Assembly (NCBI GenBank): GCA_022497155.1
Contig: MU385740.1
Location: 434,001 to 498,000 of the forward strand
Length of the DNA: 64,000 nt
Origin: Whalleya microplaca
Taxonomy: Eukaryota; Ascomycota; Sordariomycetes; Xylariales; Xylariaceae
Direction of reading: 5' to 3'
In this document: positions 26,237 to 35,162 of the stretch, in pieces
How positions within the stretch are numbered: the first letter of the stretch is position 1
Layout of the letters: each line of letters opens with the position of its first letter
Made by a program: the position numbers and the translations under genes
Notes under the pieces: generated by a model
Database searches by the model: none
Told to the model about the DNA's origin: nothing
What the model saw: only the letters and a program-made list of their open reading frames with translations

Positions 26237-29200
26237 TCAGTCCATGATAGACGCTTTATTTATATCAACACCTGCCTCAATTAATATTTGCTTGATTTTC
26301 TTGAGCTTATCTTTGCCATGAAGCTGCGCCTTTCTCATAGTGTATTTCCATAGTAGGGTGCTGTTAGTTTTAATCTCTCGACTAGCACCTGCCTCAAGCA
26401 ACATCTGAATCAAGTCGGTATGTCCTTCTTCAATTGCTGCTAATAGCGGCGTGGGTTTGAATTTACCTGAAGCTTCTATATTAGCACCTGCTTCAAGCAA
26501 CACCCAGGTGCACCTTTTATGTCCTTTTCGAATCGCCGTTACTAACGGTGTCTCGTTTTTACGATTGGGCGTCTCTTTATTAGCACCTGCCTCAAGCAAT
26601 ATCTGAACCAAGTCGGCATGTCCTTGTACAACCGCTTCTCGTAGCGGCGTTGGTTCGAATGTATTTGATGCTTCTATATTAGCACCTGCTTCAAGCAACA
26701 CCCAGGTGCACCTTTTATGTCCTTTTCGAATCGCCGTTGCTAACGGTGTCTCGTTTTTATCATTGAGTGCCTCTTTATTAGCACCTGCTTGAAGTAATAT
26801 TCGGAGAATGCCCTCTTGTTTAGTTTGAATCGCTAGATGTAAAGGCGTATCTTTAAGTTGATTTTCAGCCGCTATATTAGCACCTGCTTCAAGTAATATT
26901 CGGAGAATGCCTTTGTGCTTGGTTCCAATCGCTATATGTAGAGGCGTATCTCCGAGGCTATTTTTAGCCTCTATGTTAGCATGCTTTTGAAGCAGTGCTT
27001 GAAGAGAGTCCACACAATTATGTATAGTCGCCGTATGTAAAGGTGTTGCTCCATGTTGATCTCTGGTCTCTATATTAGCACCTGCTTGAAGCAGTGCTTG
27101 AAGAGAGTCCACACAATTATGCATAGTCGCCGTATGTAAAGGTGTTGCTCCATGTTGATCTCTGGTCTCTATATTAGCACCTGCTTGAAGCAGTGCTTGA
27201 AGAGAGTCCACACAATTATGCATAGTCGCCGTATGTAAAGGCGTGAGTCCGTATCGATCCATAGACTCCGTGTTAGCACGCTTTTGAAGCAGTGCTTGAA
27301 GAGAGCCCATACATTTACGTCGAGTCGCCGTATGTAAGGGCGTTGCTCCATCTAGATCCTTAGCTTCCATATTAGCACCTACTTGAAGCAGTGCTTGAAG
27401 AGAGCCCATACATTTACGTCGAGTCGCCGTATGTAAGGGCGTTGCTCCATCTAGATCCTTAGCTTCCATATTAGCACCTGCTTGAAGCAATGCTTGCAGA
27501 ATAACTTCGCGTTCTAATGGGACAGCCAAATGTAAAGGTGTCCTTCTATAGGAATCCAAAACCTCCGTATTAGCACCTAATACAAGTAGTTCTTGGAAAA
27601 CTCTGTCAAACCCTCGTTGCATCGCGTCAAAAAGCGGCGGGACTTCGCTCCGACTAAAAGTCTCCACATTAGCGCCGGCCCGTAGTAACAATAGAACATC
27701 GTCTTCATCGACCGCGCGGACTCGCATCGAATCGGCAACCTCCGGGTTGATATACTCAAACAGCGCTCGGGCGACATGATCATGTCCTCCCTTTACTGCG
27801 CTCCGTAGTGTCGTCCAATAGTCTTTTTCCGCCTCGTCGGCGCCGATCCGTTTGAGTAGCCGGACAGTATCAAGACGCCCATCCTCTGCCGCCCAGTTTA
27901 ACAAAATAGCACCGTTTTCGACACTCTTGGGAGTATATTTTCTTCGCCGGCCTGTTTTCGCGCTAGTATATGTAACGTCGTCGAAGAGCAGCCTGATTTT
28001 GTTGGTCCATTTGTCCATTGCTGCTAAATAAATTCGACTCCATCTCGTCGAAAGAAGCACAGCCACGAACTGCATGTGGTTCTTCTTGAGCCACTCAGTC
28101 CACATCTCGAAACTCATCATATCCTTCAATTTCCAATCGAACTTATTGTTGCTGGTGATGGCACCGTGGCGGACGAGTGTTTTGACGACGGCAATATGTC
28201 CGTTGATTGCCGCGAAGATTAGTGGCGTGAATCCATCTCCATCCTTTTTGTTGACATTGACTTTCTTGATAAGTCTCTCAACTGCTGCATTATGTCCGTT
28301 CATAGCCGCAATATGTAATGGCGTCCAGCCGACTTTGTTGTCGGTCTTGTCGACATTTGCCCCCTCGCCTAGCAACAGATCGATCATAGATGTTTGGCCA
28401 TTCTCAGCTGCGCAGTGAAGGGGCATCACACCAATTTTACGATCTTTTATGTTGATAGGGGCCTTCCGCGCGATGAGTAGCTTGGCTACCTCACAATGCC
28501 CGCCAAGTGCGGCGTAATGTAGCGGCGTCAAGCCATTCCACCCTTGTACGTCAACGGGTATCCTTTCGCAGAGGCATTTCACCACATCTCCAAAACCCAT
28601 GTGAGCTGCAATATGTATCGCTGTATTTCCCGTCCGATCCTTAGCATTAGGATCACTTCCCCTGCCTAATAGCAATTTCACGGTCTTCAGAGACCCTCCC
28701 CAAGCCGCACGGTGGAGCGGGGTCTGTCCGATGTCAGAGCTGGTGTAGTTGCCGTCGTTCAACCCGGAACGGATGCGTGAGTTAGGGTCGTCTTCACTAT
28801 CAAGTAACATGCTGACAAATTCTGTTTGTCCCCGCTCGGCCGCCAGATGTATTGCTTGTCGTCCTAGCTTGTCTCTCTGTTGCAACAAGATTTGGCGGTC
28901 ATTTTTCTTTAGGTCGATCGCATGACCTAACCAAGCAGCGCGATGGAGATCTGCCCAGTCTAGCTCGGTCTCAGGCTCGGATGCTTCTGGATCAAGCCCC
29001 TCTTCGACTATCTTATGCCGATCCTCTGGTGAGAAGTCGTCTCCCTTTTCCATGATGTGTGCCGCATCCTCATCCTCACTCAGCTCCTCCCAGCCTTCTG
29101 TGTCGCCAATAGTTACTTCCCTCGTGACAACCCCATCATCTCGGAAGGCTGAAGAAAAATATAAAGAACCCACAAATTGGCACTTGAACCGATATTTTCC

Positions 29201-30610
29201 TTGGTAAGATTTCTTCCGGATCTTCACAAGGATACCTTGCTCCGTTTCTTCTATGCTACTGCTCAAAAGACGGTTTCTATATGTGGATTCTTGAGGTTTA
29301 ACCAACAATAGATGCCTACTTCGATGTTCCAGCGCATATTGCAGCTTTGCTTCAACCAGCTCATGTGATTGGCCCCAAAGGCATTTTTCGGGGCCGAGTT
29401 CATGAACAGACAGGAGTCTCCAGGACCCAGACACCTCTCCAATTTCATTGATTTTCAGCTTTGGCTGTGTAGTTGCGTGGGGTAAATGGAAGAGATTTGT
29501 AGCACACCAGCTGAAACCTTTCGACATTGTGACAGATTTGTGAAAGAGAGTATCATGCGATATCTCGCCTATTTTCTTTAGGATAGCTTGATATATACTT
29601 TGTTGGAAAGTGTCGTCGTTCGTGTCTGGAATATGGATGCCTGCCAGAAGTCCGGCTATGGTAGCTCGATCTTTGGGCCACGAAGTATATCTGGGACCCA
29701 GCGCAGCCAGAAGGTTTCCCACGTCGGAGAACTGGGCACGTCTTAGATCTTTGATTGCCTGGGCGGCAAAGTTTCCCTCCTGAGTCTTGCCAAGAATATC
29801 AGTGTCGAGATCCTTAATCGAATCCTTGAAGATAATCTTGACTTTCCGAGACTTTGCTAATTCCAAAGCAGTCCAGCCCCGAGTAAACCAAGAAGACAAA
29901 ACGATGGCGAGGCACGCCCTTTCTGGTCCATCGAAAGGTAGGTTTCTGAGAAAGCGATCGTGAACTAGCGTCACCCGAGCGTATTCGTAGTTGCGGTGCA
30001 TGATCCTGAGCGCCTTGCTACGTACACTCCTATCAGAGGGAACGCACAATGTATCCCACCAAATGCCTTCGCATTGAAATTGCTGGGCAATTCGTTTGAA
30101 ATAGCGATACAGACACTCATTGACCTGTTTCGAGGGCCAGGTTCCGGCACCAGTTCCGTCCGACCAGACGTGCGAGATTGCCATGAAGGGCCGGGTGTGT
30201 TCAAGAATAGTCCGTCCGTCGAGGCTCCAGACAGTGAGCCTGTTAGACTGGATCGCCTGGATCAATTTGGCATCATGGAAAAGATTCTTGAGAGGAAAGC
30301 AAGCTCCTTTTTGCTTGTGCTTTTCGTTCGTCTGGTCAATTTCCTCGTCTGTTCTCGGCTCGTGATACTGTTGTACAGCCGTGAAGTTGCGACTCGAGAA
30401 TTCGCAGAAATCTACACTACAGGCGGAGTGGTTCTCGTGTCGCAATGCGTCCTTCGGAAATATACCACTAACTATCTCCTCTAGTGTCGATTGCTTGGAT
30501 GACCAGTCCTTGATTTGAGAACAGGCCTGCCAGATGCGGTTTGGGCAGAGAGACTGATTGCCTGCTTTCTCCAAGGTTTCTATAATAGTGGTGGGATTGA
30601 ACGGGCGCAT
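26237..30610 (-). CDS. HET-domain protein with two ankyrin-repeat arrays (1457 aa)
   Basis: An intronless 4.4-kb frame; the first ATG is at 30610, and a TTG 9 bases upstream was rejected. A divergent HET domain lies at about residues 140-265: FMAISHVWSDG, GIWWDTLCVP, RGWTALELAKSRKVKIIFKD. Residues 266-550 show no P-loop or NACHT motif and end in an acidic stretch. A first ankyrin block (about 550-820) has individually distinct repeats. After a non-repeat spacer, a second block (about 990-1430) has some 13 units of exactly 33 residues (TPLHxA...LLxAGAN). Several neighbouring units are almost identical in protein and DNA, and a 66-residue pair is duplicated near the C-terminus. Domain order HET then repeat sensor fits a fungal non-self recognition receptor; this role is inferred. 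No stop codons interrupt the array. Confidence 0.92.
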   Translation of the reverse strand: MRPFNPTTIIETLEKAGNQSLCPNRIWQACSQIKDWSSKQSTLEEIVSGIFPKDALRHENHSACSVDFCEFSSRNFTAVQQYHEPRTDEEIDQTNEKHKQKGACFPLKNLFHDAKLIQAIQSNRLTVWSLDGRTILEHTRPFMAISHVWSDGTGAGTWPSKQVNECLYRYFKRIAQQFQCEGIWWDTLCVPSDRSVRSKALRIMHRNYEYARVTLVHDRFLRNLPFDGPERACLAIVLSSWFTRGWTALELAKSRKVKIIFKDSIKDLDTDILGKTQEGNFAAQAIKDLRRAQFSDVGNLLAALGPRYTSWPKDRATIAGLLAGIHIPDTNDDTFQQSIYQAILKKIGEISHDTLFHKSVTMSKGFSWCATNLFHLPHATTQPKLKINEIGEVSGSWRLLSVHELGPEKCLWGQSHELVEAKLQYALEHRSRHLLLVKPQESTYRNRLLSSSIEETEQGILVKIRKKSYQGKYRFKCQFVGSLYFSSAFRDDGVVTREVTIGDTEGWEELSEDEDAAHIMEKGDDFSPEDRHKIVEEGLDPEASEPETELDWADLHRAAWLGHAIDLKKNDRQILLQQRDKLGRQAIHLAAERGQTEFVSMLLDSEDDPNSRIRSGLNDGNYTSSDIGQTPLHRAAWGGSLKTVKLLLGRGSDPNAKDRTGNTAIHIAAHMGFGDVVKCLCERIPVDVQGWNGLTPLHYAALGGHCEVAKLLIARKAPINIKDRKIGVMPLHCAAENGQTSMIDLLLGEGANVDKTDNKVGWTPLHIAAMNGHNAAVERLIKKVNVNKKDGDGFTPLIFAAINGHIAVVKTLVRHGAITSNNKFDWKLKDMMSFEMWTEWLKKNHMQFVAVLLSTRWSRIYLAAMDKWTNKIRLLFDDVTYTSAKTGRRRKYTPKSVENGAILLNWAAEDGRLDTVRLLKRIGADEAEKDYWTTLRSAVKGGHDHVARALFEYINPEVADSMRVRAVDEDDVLLLLRAGANVETFSRSEVPPLFDAMQRGFDRVFQELLVLGANTEVLDSYRRTPLHLAVPLEREVILQALLQAGANMEAKDLDGATPLHTATRRKCMGSLQALLQVGANMEAKDLDGATPLHTATRRKCMGSLQALLQKRANTESMDRYGLTPLHTATMHNCVDSLQALLQAGANIETRDQHGATPLHTATMHNCVDSLQALLQAGANIETRDQHGATPLHTATIHNCVDSLQALLQKHANIEAKNSLGDTPLHIAIGTKHKGILRILLEAGANIAAENQLKDTPLHLAIQTKQEGILRILLQAGANKEALNDKNETPLATAIRKGHKRCTWVLLEAGANIEASNTFEPTPLREAVVQGHADLVQILLEAGANKETPNRKNETPLVTAIRKGHKRCTWVLLEAGANIEASGKFKPTPLLAAIEEGHTDLIQMLLEAGASREIKTNSTLLWKYTMRKAQLHGKDKLKKIKQILIEAGVDINKASIMD
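26425..27590. repeat. Tandem 99-bp ankyrin-coding repeats, recently homogenised
   Basis: Back-to-back 99-bp units inside the HET-ankyrin gene. Two sub-families of near-identical neighbours stand out. One has units around 27010-27250, whose visible differences are few (for example one base in TTATGTATAG versus TTATGCATAG). The other is a pair around 27300-27480. A 198-bp two-unit block around 26440-26590 is repeated at 26640-26780 with a handful of changes. Boundaries are approximate. Confidence 0.85.
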
Positions 30611-31066
30611 AATGAGCAAGCAAAATAAAAATGTTGACGATATGAAAGGCTTTAATATAAGGGTATACGCTTATTATATTTGGCTTGCTTAACTGTTGTG
30701 AGGCTGAGAGCTCGTTAAAGGGTCCTTTCATATATATAATAGGACCCTTTAACCAGTATAAATATGCCTAAATGTTATAGCAAATATGCTGGCAAGAGGC
30801 AAGGCTTACCTAGCTGCCTAGGTAGTTAGGTAAGGCTATTACAGTTTATACACATATGCGTATCAATTGGGCTGAATTCTCCAACGTAAAGTTATTATAG
30901 TCCGCATCTCATAAGCTGCAAAGTGGTTCACTCTAGACTTTAAGTAGACAACCTCACAAACTCGAATCCAGGTCCCATTGTTTCAACAATTTCATTTGCT
31001 CTGGTTGACTTGCAAGCACTGCATACTAAAGGGGAAGCCAGCACTGACGAATCTAGGTAGGTATCA

Positions 31067-31101
31067 CCGACCGACCTACCGACCGACCTACCGACCGACC
31101 C
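31067..31101. repeat. 12-bp tandem repeat CCGACCGACCTA, about 3 copies
   Basis: Three consecutive copies, the last ending in CC rather than TA, in the region between the HET-ankyrin gene and KAR9. Confidence 0.9.
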
Positions 31102-31814
31102 TACCTAACGGTGAGGCAGGGACGCAGGTAGCACAGGCAGGAGATACCTACATGTAATTACCTTATTACATGTACTCTCTCAATTACCTAGGTACATACA
31201 TACTGGAAGGGGAGAGGTGGAAGCAGAGACTGTGAACCCGTCACTGTCACATAATACATATATACCTACCCCTACCTACGCACATTTCCAATCTTTCTAG
31301 CACGTGTGACACAGGCCAATAGTAGGTATATGTATGTGTGTACATAGTTGACATGTACATATGTAGCTGTCGCATCAGTTCTTCTCACTCTTATTTTCTT
31401 ATTAGGTACTGACAAGCACAAGGGTCCCCCCCCCACCTGCTACCTAGTTGTACTTGCAGTAGCTGAGTACCTAGGTAGGTCTAGGTAGGCTCCCAGCCCG
31501 CTATATATGTACATCCCTAACTACGTGACTACATACGTACGTACACGTACCCGCAACTCACCAACGCCAAATCCTCCGAAGCCAGCAAGGGATCTGCCAT
31601 CCTATACCTGGCAACAAAAATTAAAAAAGAAAGAAGAAAAAAATAGGGGATCATAAGTTTACCACTGCAGAAAACCCAATTCCCAAACGCAAACCCCAAT
31701 ACCCCAATACCACCATTCCGAACAAGTCACAAGTTTCCCGACCTTTTTCGCGTCTGTGCAGTGCATTTGCAGGCCGACCAGTGGCATTATTACCTTTCCC
31801 GTCAATCATCAGGC

Positions 31815-31840
31815 GATTGATTGATTGATTGATTGATTGA
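31815..31840. repeat. GATT microsatellite
   Basis: Six GATT units and a partial one, about 155 bp upstream of the KAR9 ATG, probably in its 5' UTR. Confidence 0.9.
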
Positions 31841-31994
31841 GTTGATTGACGCGATCGACCGATCATGAGGGAGTAAACCAGAAAACAATCTGGAAAAAAT
31901 AAAAAATAAAAATAAAGGGGACCTATCTGTCACTTACATACATACATAGTACATACATACGACCGCCTCTCCTCCTCACCTTATTGCAGGGTAA

Positions 31995-34900
31995 ATGACA
32001 GGTCCATCTGTAGCCCGCCCAGCTGCAGAACCAGCAACAGCTCCGGCACCAGCTCCTTTACCACCTCACCATCACCTCCAGGATAATAGCGACCATCCTT
32101 CTGGTCCCTCTCCTGGTCCCTCTCCTGGCCCATCGCCTGGCCCATCGCCTGGCCCATCACCGAACGCCTCCGCTTTTTCCCACCAGGCCCTGCTAGTGAA
32201 TCGTCCTCACCAACATGCCGACCCGCCGCCGGACATCTTGACCTTTTCTGACCTCCCGACAGACCTTGTCCAGCTCGCGCCTCCCGACTCCCAACGCCAG
32301 TCACGCTCTGTCCATGCCAGCGACCGCACCCTGAACACCCCCTCCTCCATCAAAGCGTCCAGCAATCAGGCGCGCAAACCTTCTCCTGGCCTAGCTGCCC
32401 GTCTCAAGGCTTTGGGTTTTGGCTCCGCCAGGCAATCCTCTGGCTCGCCCCAGCCGACCTTCCAGGAGCGCATCGGCCGCCTGCCCGAGGACCAGCTACG
32501 ACAGCTCGACCAGAACCATCTGGCTAACTCCGGACACCTCGTTGTCGAACGACGCGGTCGCCCCTGGAAGGGAGCTACCACCCCTTTCCAGCTGCTAAGA
32601 TCCAAGTCGAGTCGCGACTCGTTTCGGAGGAAGAGCGACAACAGAAGCGACGACGAGAGACCCGCGACAGCTGTTCAGCCCGATTCGTCGTCCAAGCCTG
32701 AGCTGCTGCCCGAGATCACAGAAGCTCCACCCTTGGATATGGACACCAACAAGTACCGTTTGCCCGACCACACAAACGGAAATGGCACCAAGGCCCAGTT
32801 AGACACCCGCAGGGAACATATCGAGCGAGACATCCGCCTCCCGGAATTCGACTCCGACACCCCGCCGCCGCCTTTGCCGAAAGACACCCCTCCCGGCGGC
32901 ACGACGCCAGTCGAGTTCACGGCCGATTTACCCTCCTACTTCAACCCCCTCGGCCTGCAGCGTGCTGGCTCCATATATACGATCTCGCGTGCATCGTTCG
33001 CCAATCAGCTTGCCCAGCTCACGGCACTGCAATTGCCCGATGCCGAACTATTGTCGAGCAAGGTCGCTGCCATCCCTACCGCCCAAGCAGCGGCCAGTGC
33101 CCTGATAGGTGCTGCAGAACAGATAAGAAGCTGGATTGCAAAAGCCTCCGAGGTCATTGGCGGTCTCGACAGTGACGATGATGTCGAATGGGCCGCAGCC
33201 GGTGGTAGGGAAGGCTACGAAGAGGTGGAAAATGCCATTAGCAGATTCGAGGGCCTCATCAATGTCTACGTTGGCGCTATAGAAGAGCTCCAAAACCGGA
33301 AGGACATTGTGAAGGTCTCGGGCGAGGTCCTACAGAAAGCCGTGATGCAGATGGAGTCTATCATGGGCGAGTGGGCCAAGATCCGCACCACGTTGAACAA
33401 CATCAAAGGCCAGGTCGAGACAGCGATGGAATGGGAAGAGCTGTGGAATATGGTGCTGGGCGATATCCAGAACGAAATGGACGAGTTAAGTCGACTGGTC
33501 TTTGAAATGGAGGAACGGCGCCACAAATCCATAATGGCCGTCTCAAACGGAGACGGAGTAGATATTGGCGACTTGGAGACTATTGTCGAGGAGACGCCCC
33601 CGGCCGTTGCTCGTAACAACCGCTTTAGCGTTCCCGCGATCCCGCTGACTCCTAGTTCCCCGGGGACTCCCGCCTTAACCCAGGATGACTCCGGCTTACT
33701 TGCTTTATTTGCAAGGATGCAGCCACTAAGAGCATCATTAGACTTCTTACCTATGCGACTGTCCGTTTTCGAGGCCAGGGCCTCAGGTGCCTTTCCTACG
33801 GCTTGTGAGGAGCTCGAGATGAGAAGGTCAGGGCTAGAGGCTAGTTACAAGAAGCTCGAGAAGGATGCAGAATCTTTGAGAAAGGAACTCGGCGAAGACA
33901 AGTGGGTTCTTGTGTTCCGTGGCGCTGGTAGGCAGGCACAAAAAATGATCGAGTCGGTGGACCGAAGTATGGCGAAACTTCGTGAAGGCGTCGACCAAGG
34001 ATTGCACCTATCAAGCCCGGCAGTGATGAGCAAGAAGATCGAGAGTTTCGAGGCTAAGAAGCTGCATTACGGACCAGCGATTGAACGCGTTCTATCCATC
34101 ATCGACAAGGGTGTCAAAGATAGACTCACCGTCAATGGCGAAATTCTGAGACTACACACCGAGATGCTGTCAAGATGGGAGCAAGTGAAAGGGTCCATGA
34201 AGAACGTGGACATCATCTTAGAGGAGGTTCAGTCCGATACCAAAGGTCAACAACTCCGGGATTCTATCTCAAGTATGCTCTCGAACGACAGGTCTACGAT
34301 CGGTAGCGGGAACGTGACTCCGGGAAGCTCACCACCTTCATCGGTCGTCATGTCAAGCCTAGGCTTAGAAACGGTCACTCCGTCTGGGAAGAACAAAGGC
34401 CGATCGGCCAGCGGCGGTGTGAGCAGTCTTCCCAAGCCTACATCCGCTCGGAGGGGCTCAAGTCTGGCGCCTCCTTCACGACGCCCACCCGCCAATCGCC
34501 TATCGATGCTTTCGGCTGCTTCTTCCAGTCTATCGACACCACCTCAGAGTGGCTCTTCCACGCCTCAAGCGACTCGCCTTCCACGATCCTCTTCTAGCAT
34601 GGCCGACCACCGACCAAGATGGAATGCCTCCACGAATACTAACGATTCTGACGTGGGACATAACTTTAAACCTCTCACCCTTACCACCCCTAGTCCATAT
34701 GCCACGAAAAGCCCTAGCCCTGGAACCTCTAAGCTGCCTATGCGTAGTTCTTTTGGAAGGGCGTCGTCCTCATCGCCGATCCCCGAGGACACCCCTCCTA
34801 GGAAGAGCGCCTCTTCTCGACTTTCCTTCCGCGACCGGATTGCGGCTGCTTCCCCCGGCCCCCACGCTCAGCAGTCCATTGCGAGGAATCGGATGTCGAT

Positions 34901-35162
34901 GCAAGCATCTACTTCTTGTATGGACAATCGGAGATCTTCGCTTCAACCCCCCGAAGTACGGCAACGTCCCGCGAGCTCATTGGCAACAGGCAGCAGCAGG
35001 CGCACCAGTCTGTTACCTCAACCGAGAGCGAAGGAGAACTCGAGTGGTCGCCAGAGCCCCTATGTAGGCACGAGGGCTCGCACGCCTTTGCGCATGGGCA
35101 GTAGCAGCAGCAGTACGGCCGAGACGAAACCTAAGGATAACAAACCTCGGTGGCACTTTTGA
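31995..35162 (+). CDS. KAR9: Kar9-family karyogamy / spindle-positioning protein (1055 aa)
   Basis: One 1055-aa frame; the ATG lies right after a probable 5' UTR splice acceptor. An N-terminal Pro-rich region holds five GPSP repeats (about residues 36-55). Residues 60-320 are disordered and basic. The Kar9 domain (PF08580) runs from about 330 to 750: long helices such as LLSSKVAAIPTAQAAASALI, AISRFEGLINVYVGAIEELQ and MEWEELWNMVLGDIQNEMDE. The Ser/Pro/Arg-rich tail (750-1055) has SSLPKP and SKLPMR, SxLP-type sequences resembling EB1-binding SxIP motifs. In yeast, Kar9 links the EB1 protein Bim1 at microtubule plus ends to myosin V and so orients the spindle and moves nuclei. The sequence supports the family; details of function are from the family. 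Confidence 0.92.
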   Translation: MTGPSVARPAAEPATAPAPAPLPPHHHLQDNSDHPSGPSPGPSPGPSPGPSPGPSPNASAFSHQALLVNRPHQHADPPPDILTFSDLPTDLVQLAPPDSQRQSRSVHASDRTLNTPSSIKASSNQARKPSPGLAARLKALGFGSARQSSGSPQPTFQERIGRLPEDQLRQLDQNHLANSGHLVVERRGRPWKGATTPFQLLRSKSSRDSFRRKSDNRSDDERPATAVQPDSSSKPELLPEITEAPPLDMDTNKYRLPDHTNGNGTKAQLDTRREHIERDIRLPEFDSDTPPPPLPKDTPPGGTTPVEFTADLPSYFNPLGLQRAGSIYTISRASFANQLAQLTALQLPDAELLSSKVAAIPTAQAAASALIGAAEQIRSWIAKASEVIGGLDSDDDVEWAAAGGREGYEEVENAISRFEGLINVYVGAIEELQNRKDIVKVSGEVLQKAVMQMESIMGEWAKIRTTLNNIKGQVETAMEWEELWNMVLGDIQNEMDELSRLVFEMEERRHKSIMAVSNGDGVDIGDLETIVEETPPAVARNNRFSVPAIPLTPSSPGTPALTQDDSGLLALFARMQPLRASLDFLPMRLSVFEARASGAFPTACEELEMRRSGLEASYKKLEKDAESLRKELGEDKWVLVFRGAGRQAQKMIESVDRSMAKLREGVDQGLHLSSPAVMSKKIESFEAKKLHYGPAIERVLSIIDKGVKDRLTVNGEILRLHTEMLSRWEQVKGSMKNVDIILEEVQSDTKGQQLRDSISSMLSNDRSTIGSGNVTPGSSPPSSVVMSSLGLETVTPSGKNKGRSASGGVSSLPKPTSARRGSSLAPPSRRPPANRLSMLSAASSSLSTPPQSGSSTPQATRLPRSSSSMADHRPRWNASTNTNDSDVGHNFKPLTLTTPSPYATKSPSPGTSKLPMRSSFGRASSSSPIPEDTPPRKSASSRLSFRDRIAAASPGPHAQQSIARNRMSMQASTSCMDNRRSSLQPPEVRQRPASSLATGSSRRTSLLPQPRAKENSSGRQSPYVGTRARTPLRMGSSSSSTAETKPKDNKPRWHF

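Larger units (their letters stand above)
30611..31994. promoter_or_regulatory. Divergent intergenic region of the HET-ankyrin gene and KAR9
   Basis: 1.4 kb between two start codons pointing apart. It contains two perfect TACCTAGGTA palindromes (31185-31194, 31468-31477), a 12-bp tandem repeat (31067-31101), many TACATGTAC-like motifs and a GATT repeat. The CAG at about 31987 just before the KAR9 ATG (TTATTGCAG) looks like the acceptor of an intron in the KAR9 5' UTR. No gene lies here. Confidence 0.5.
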
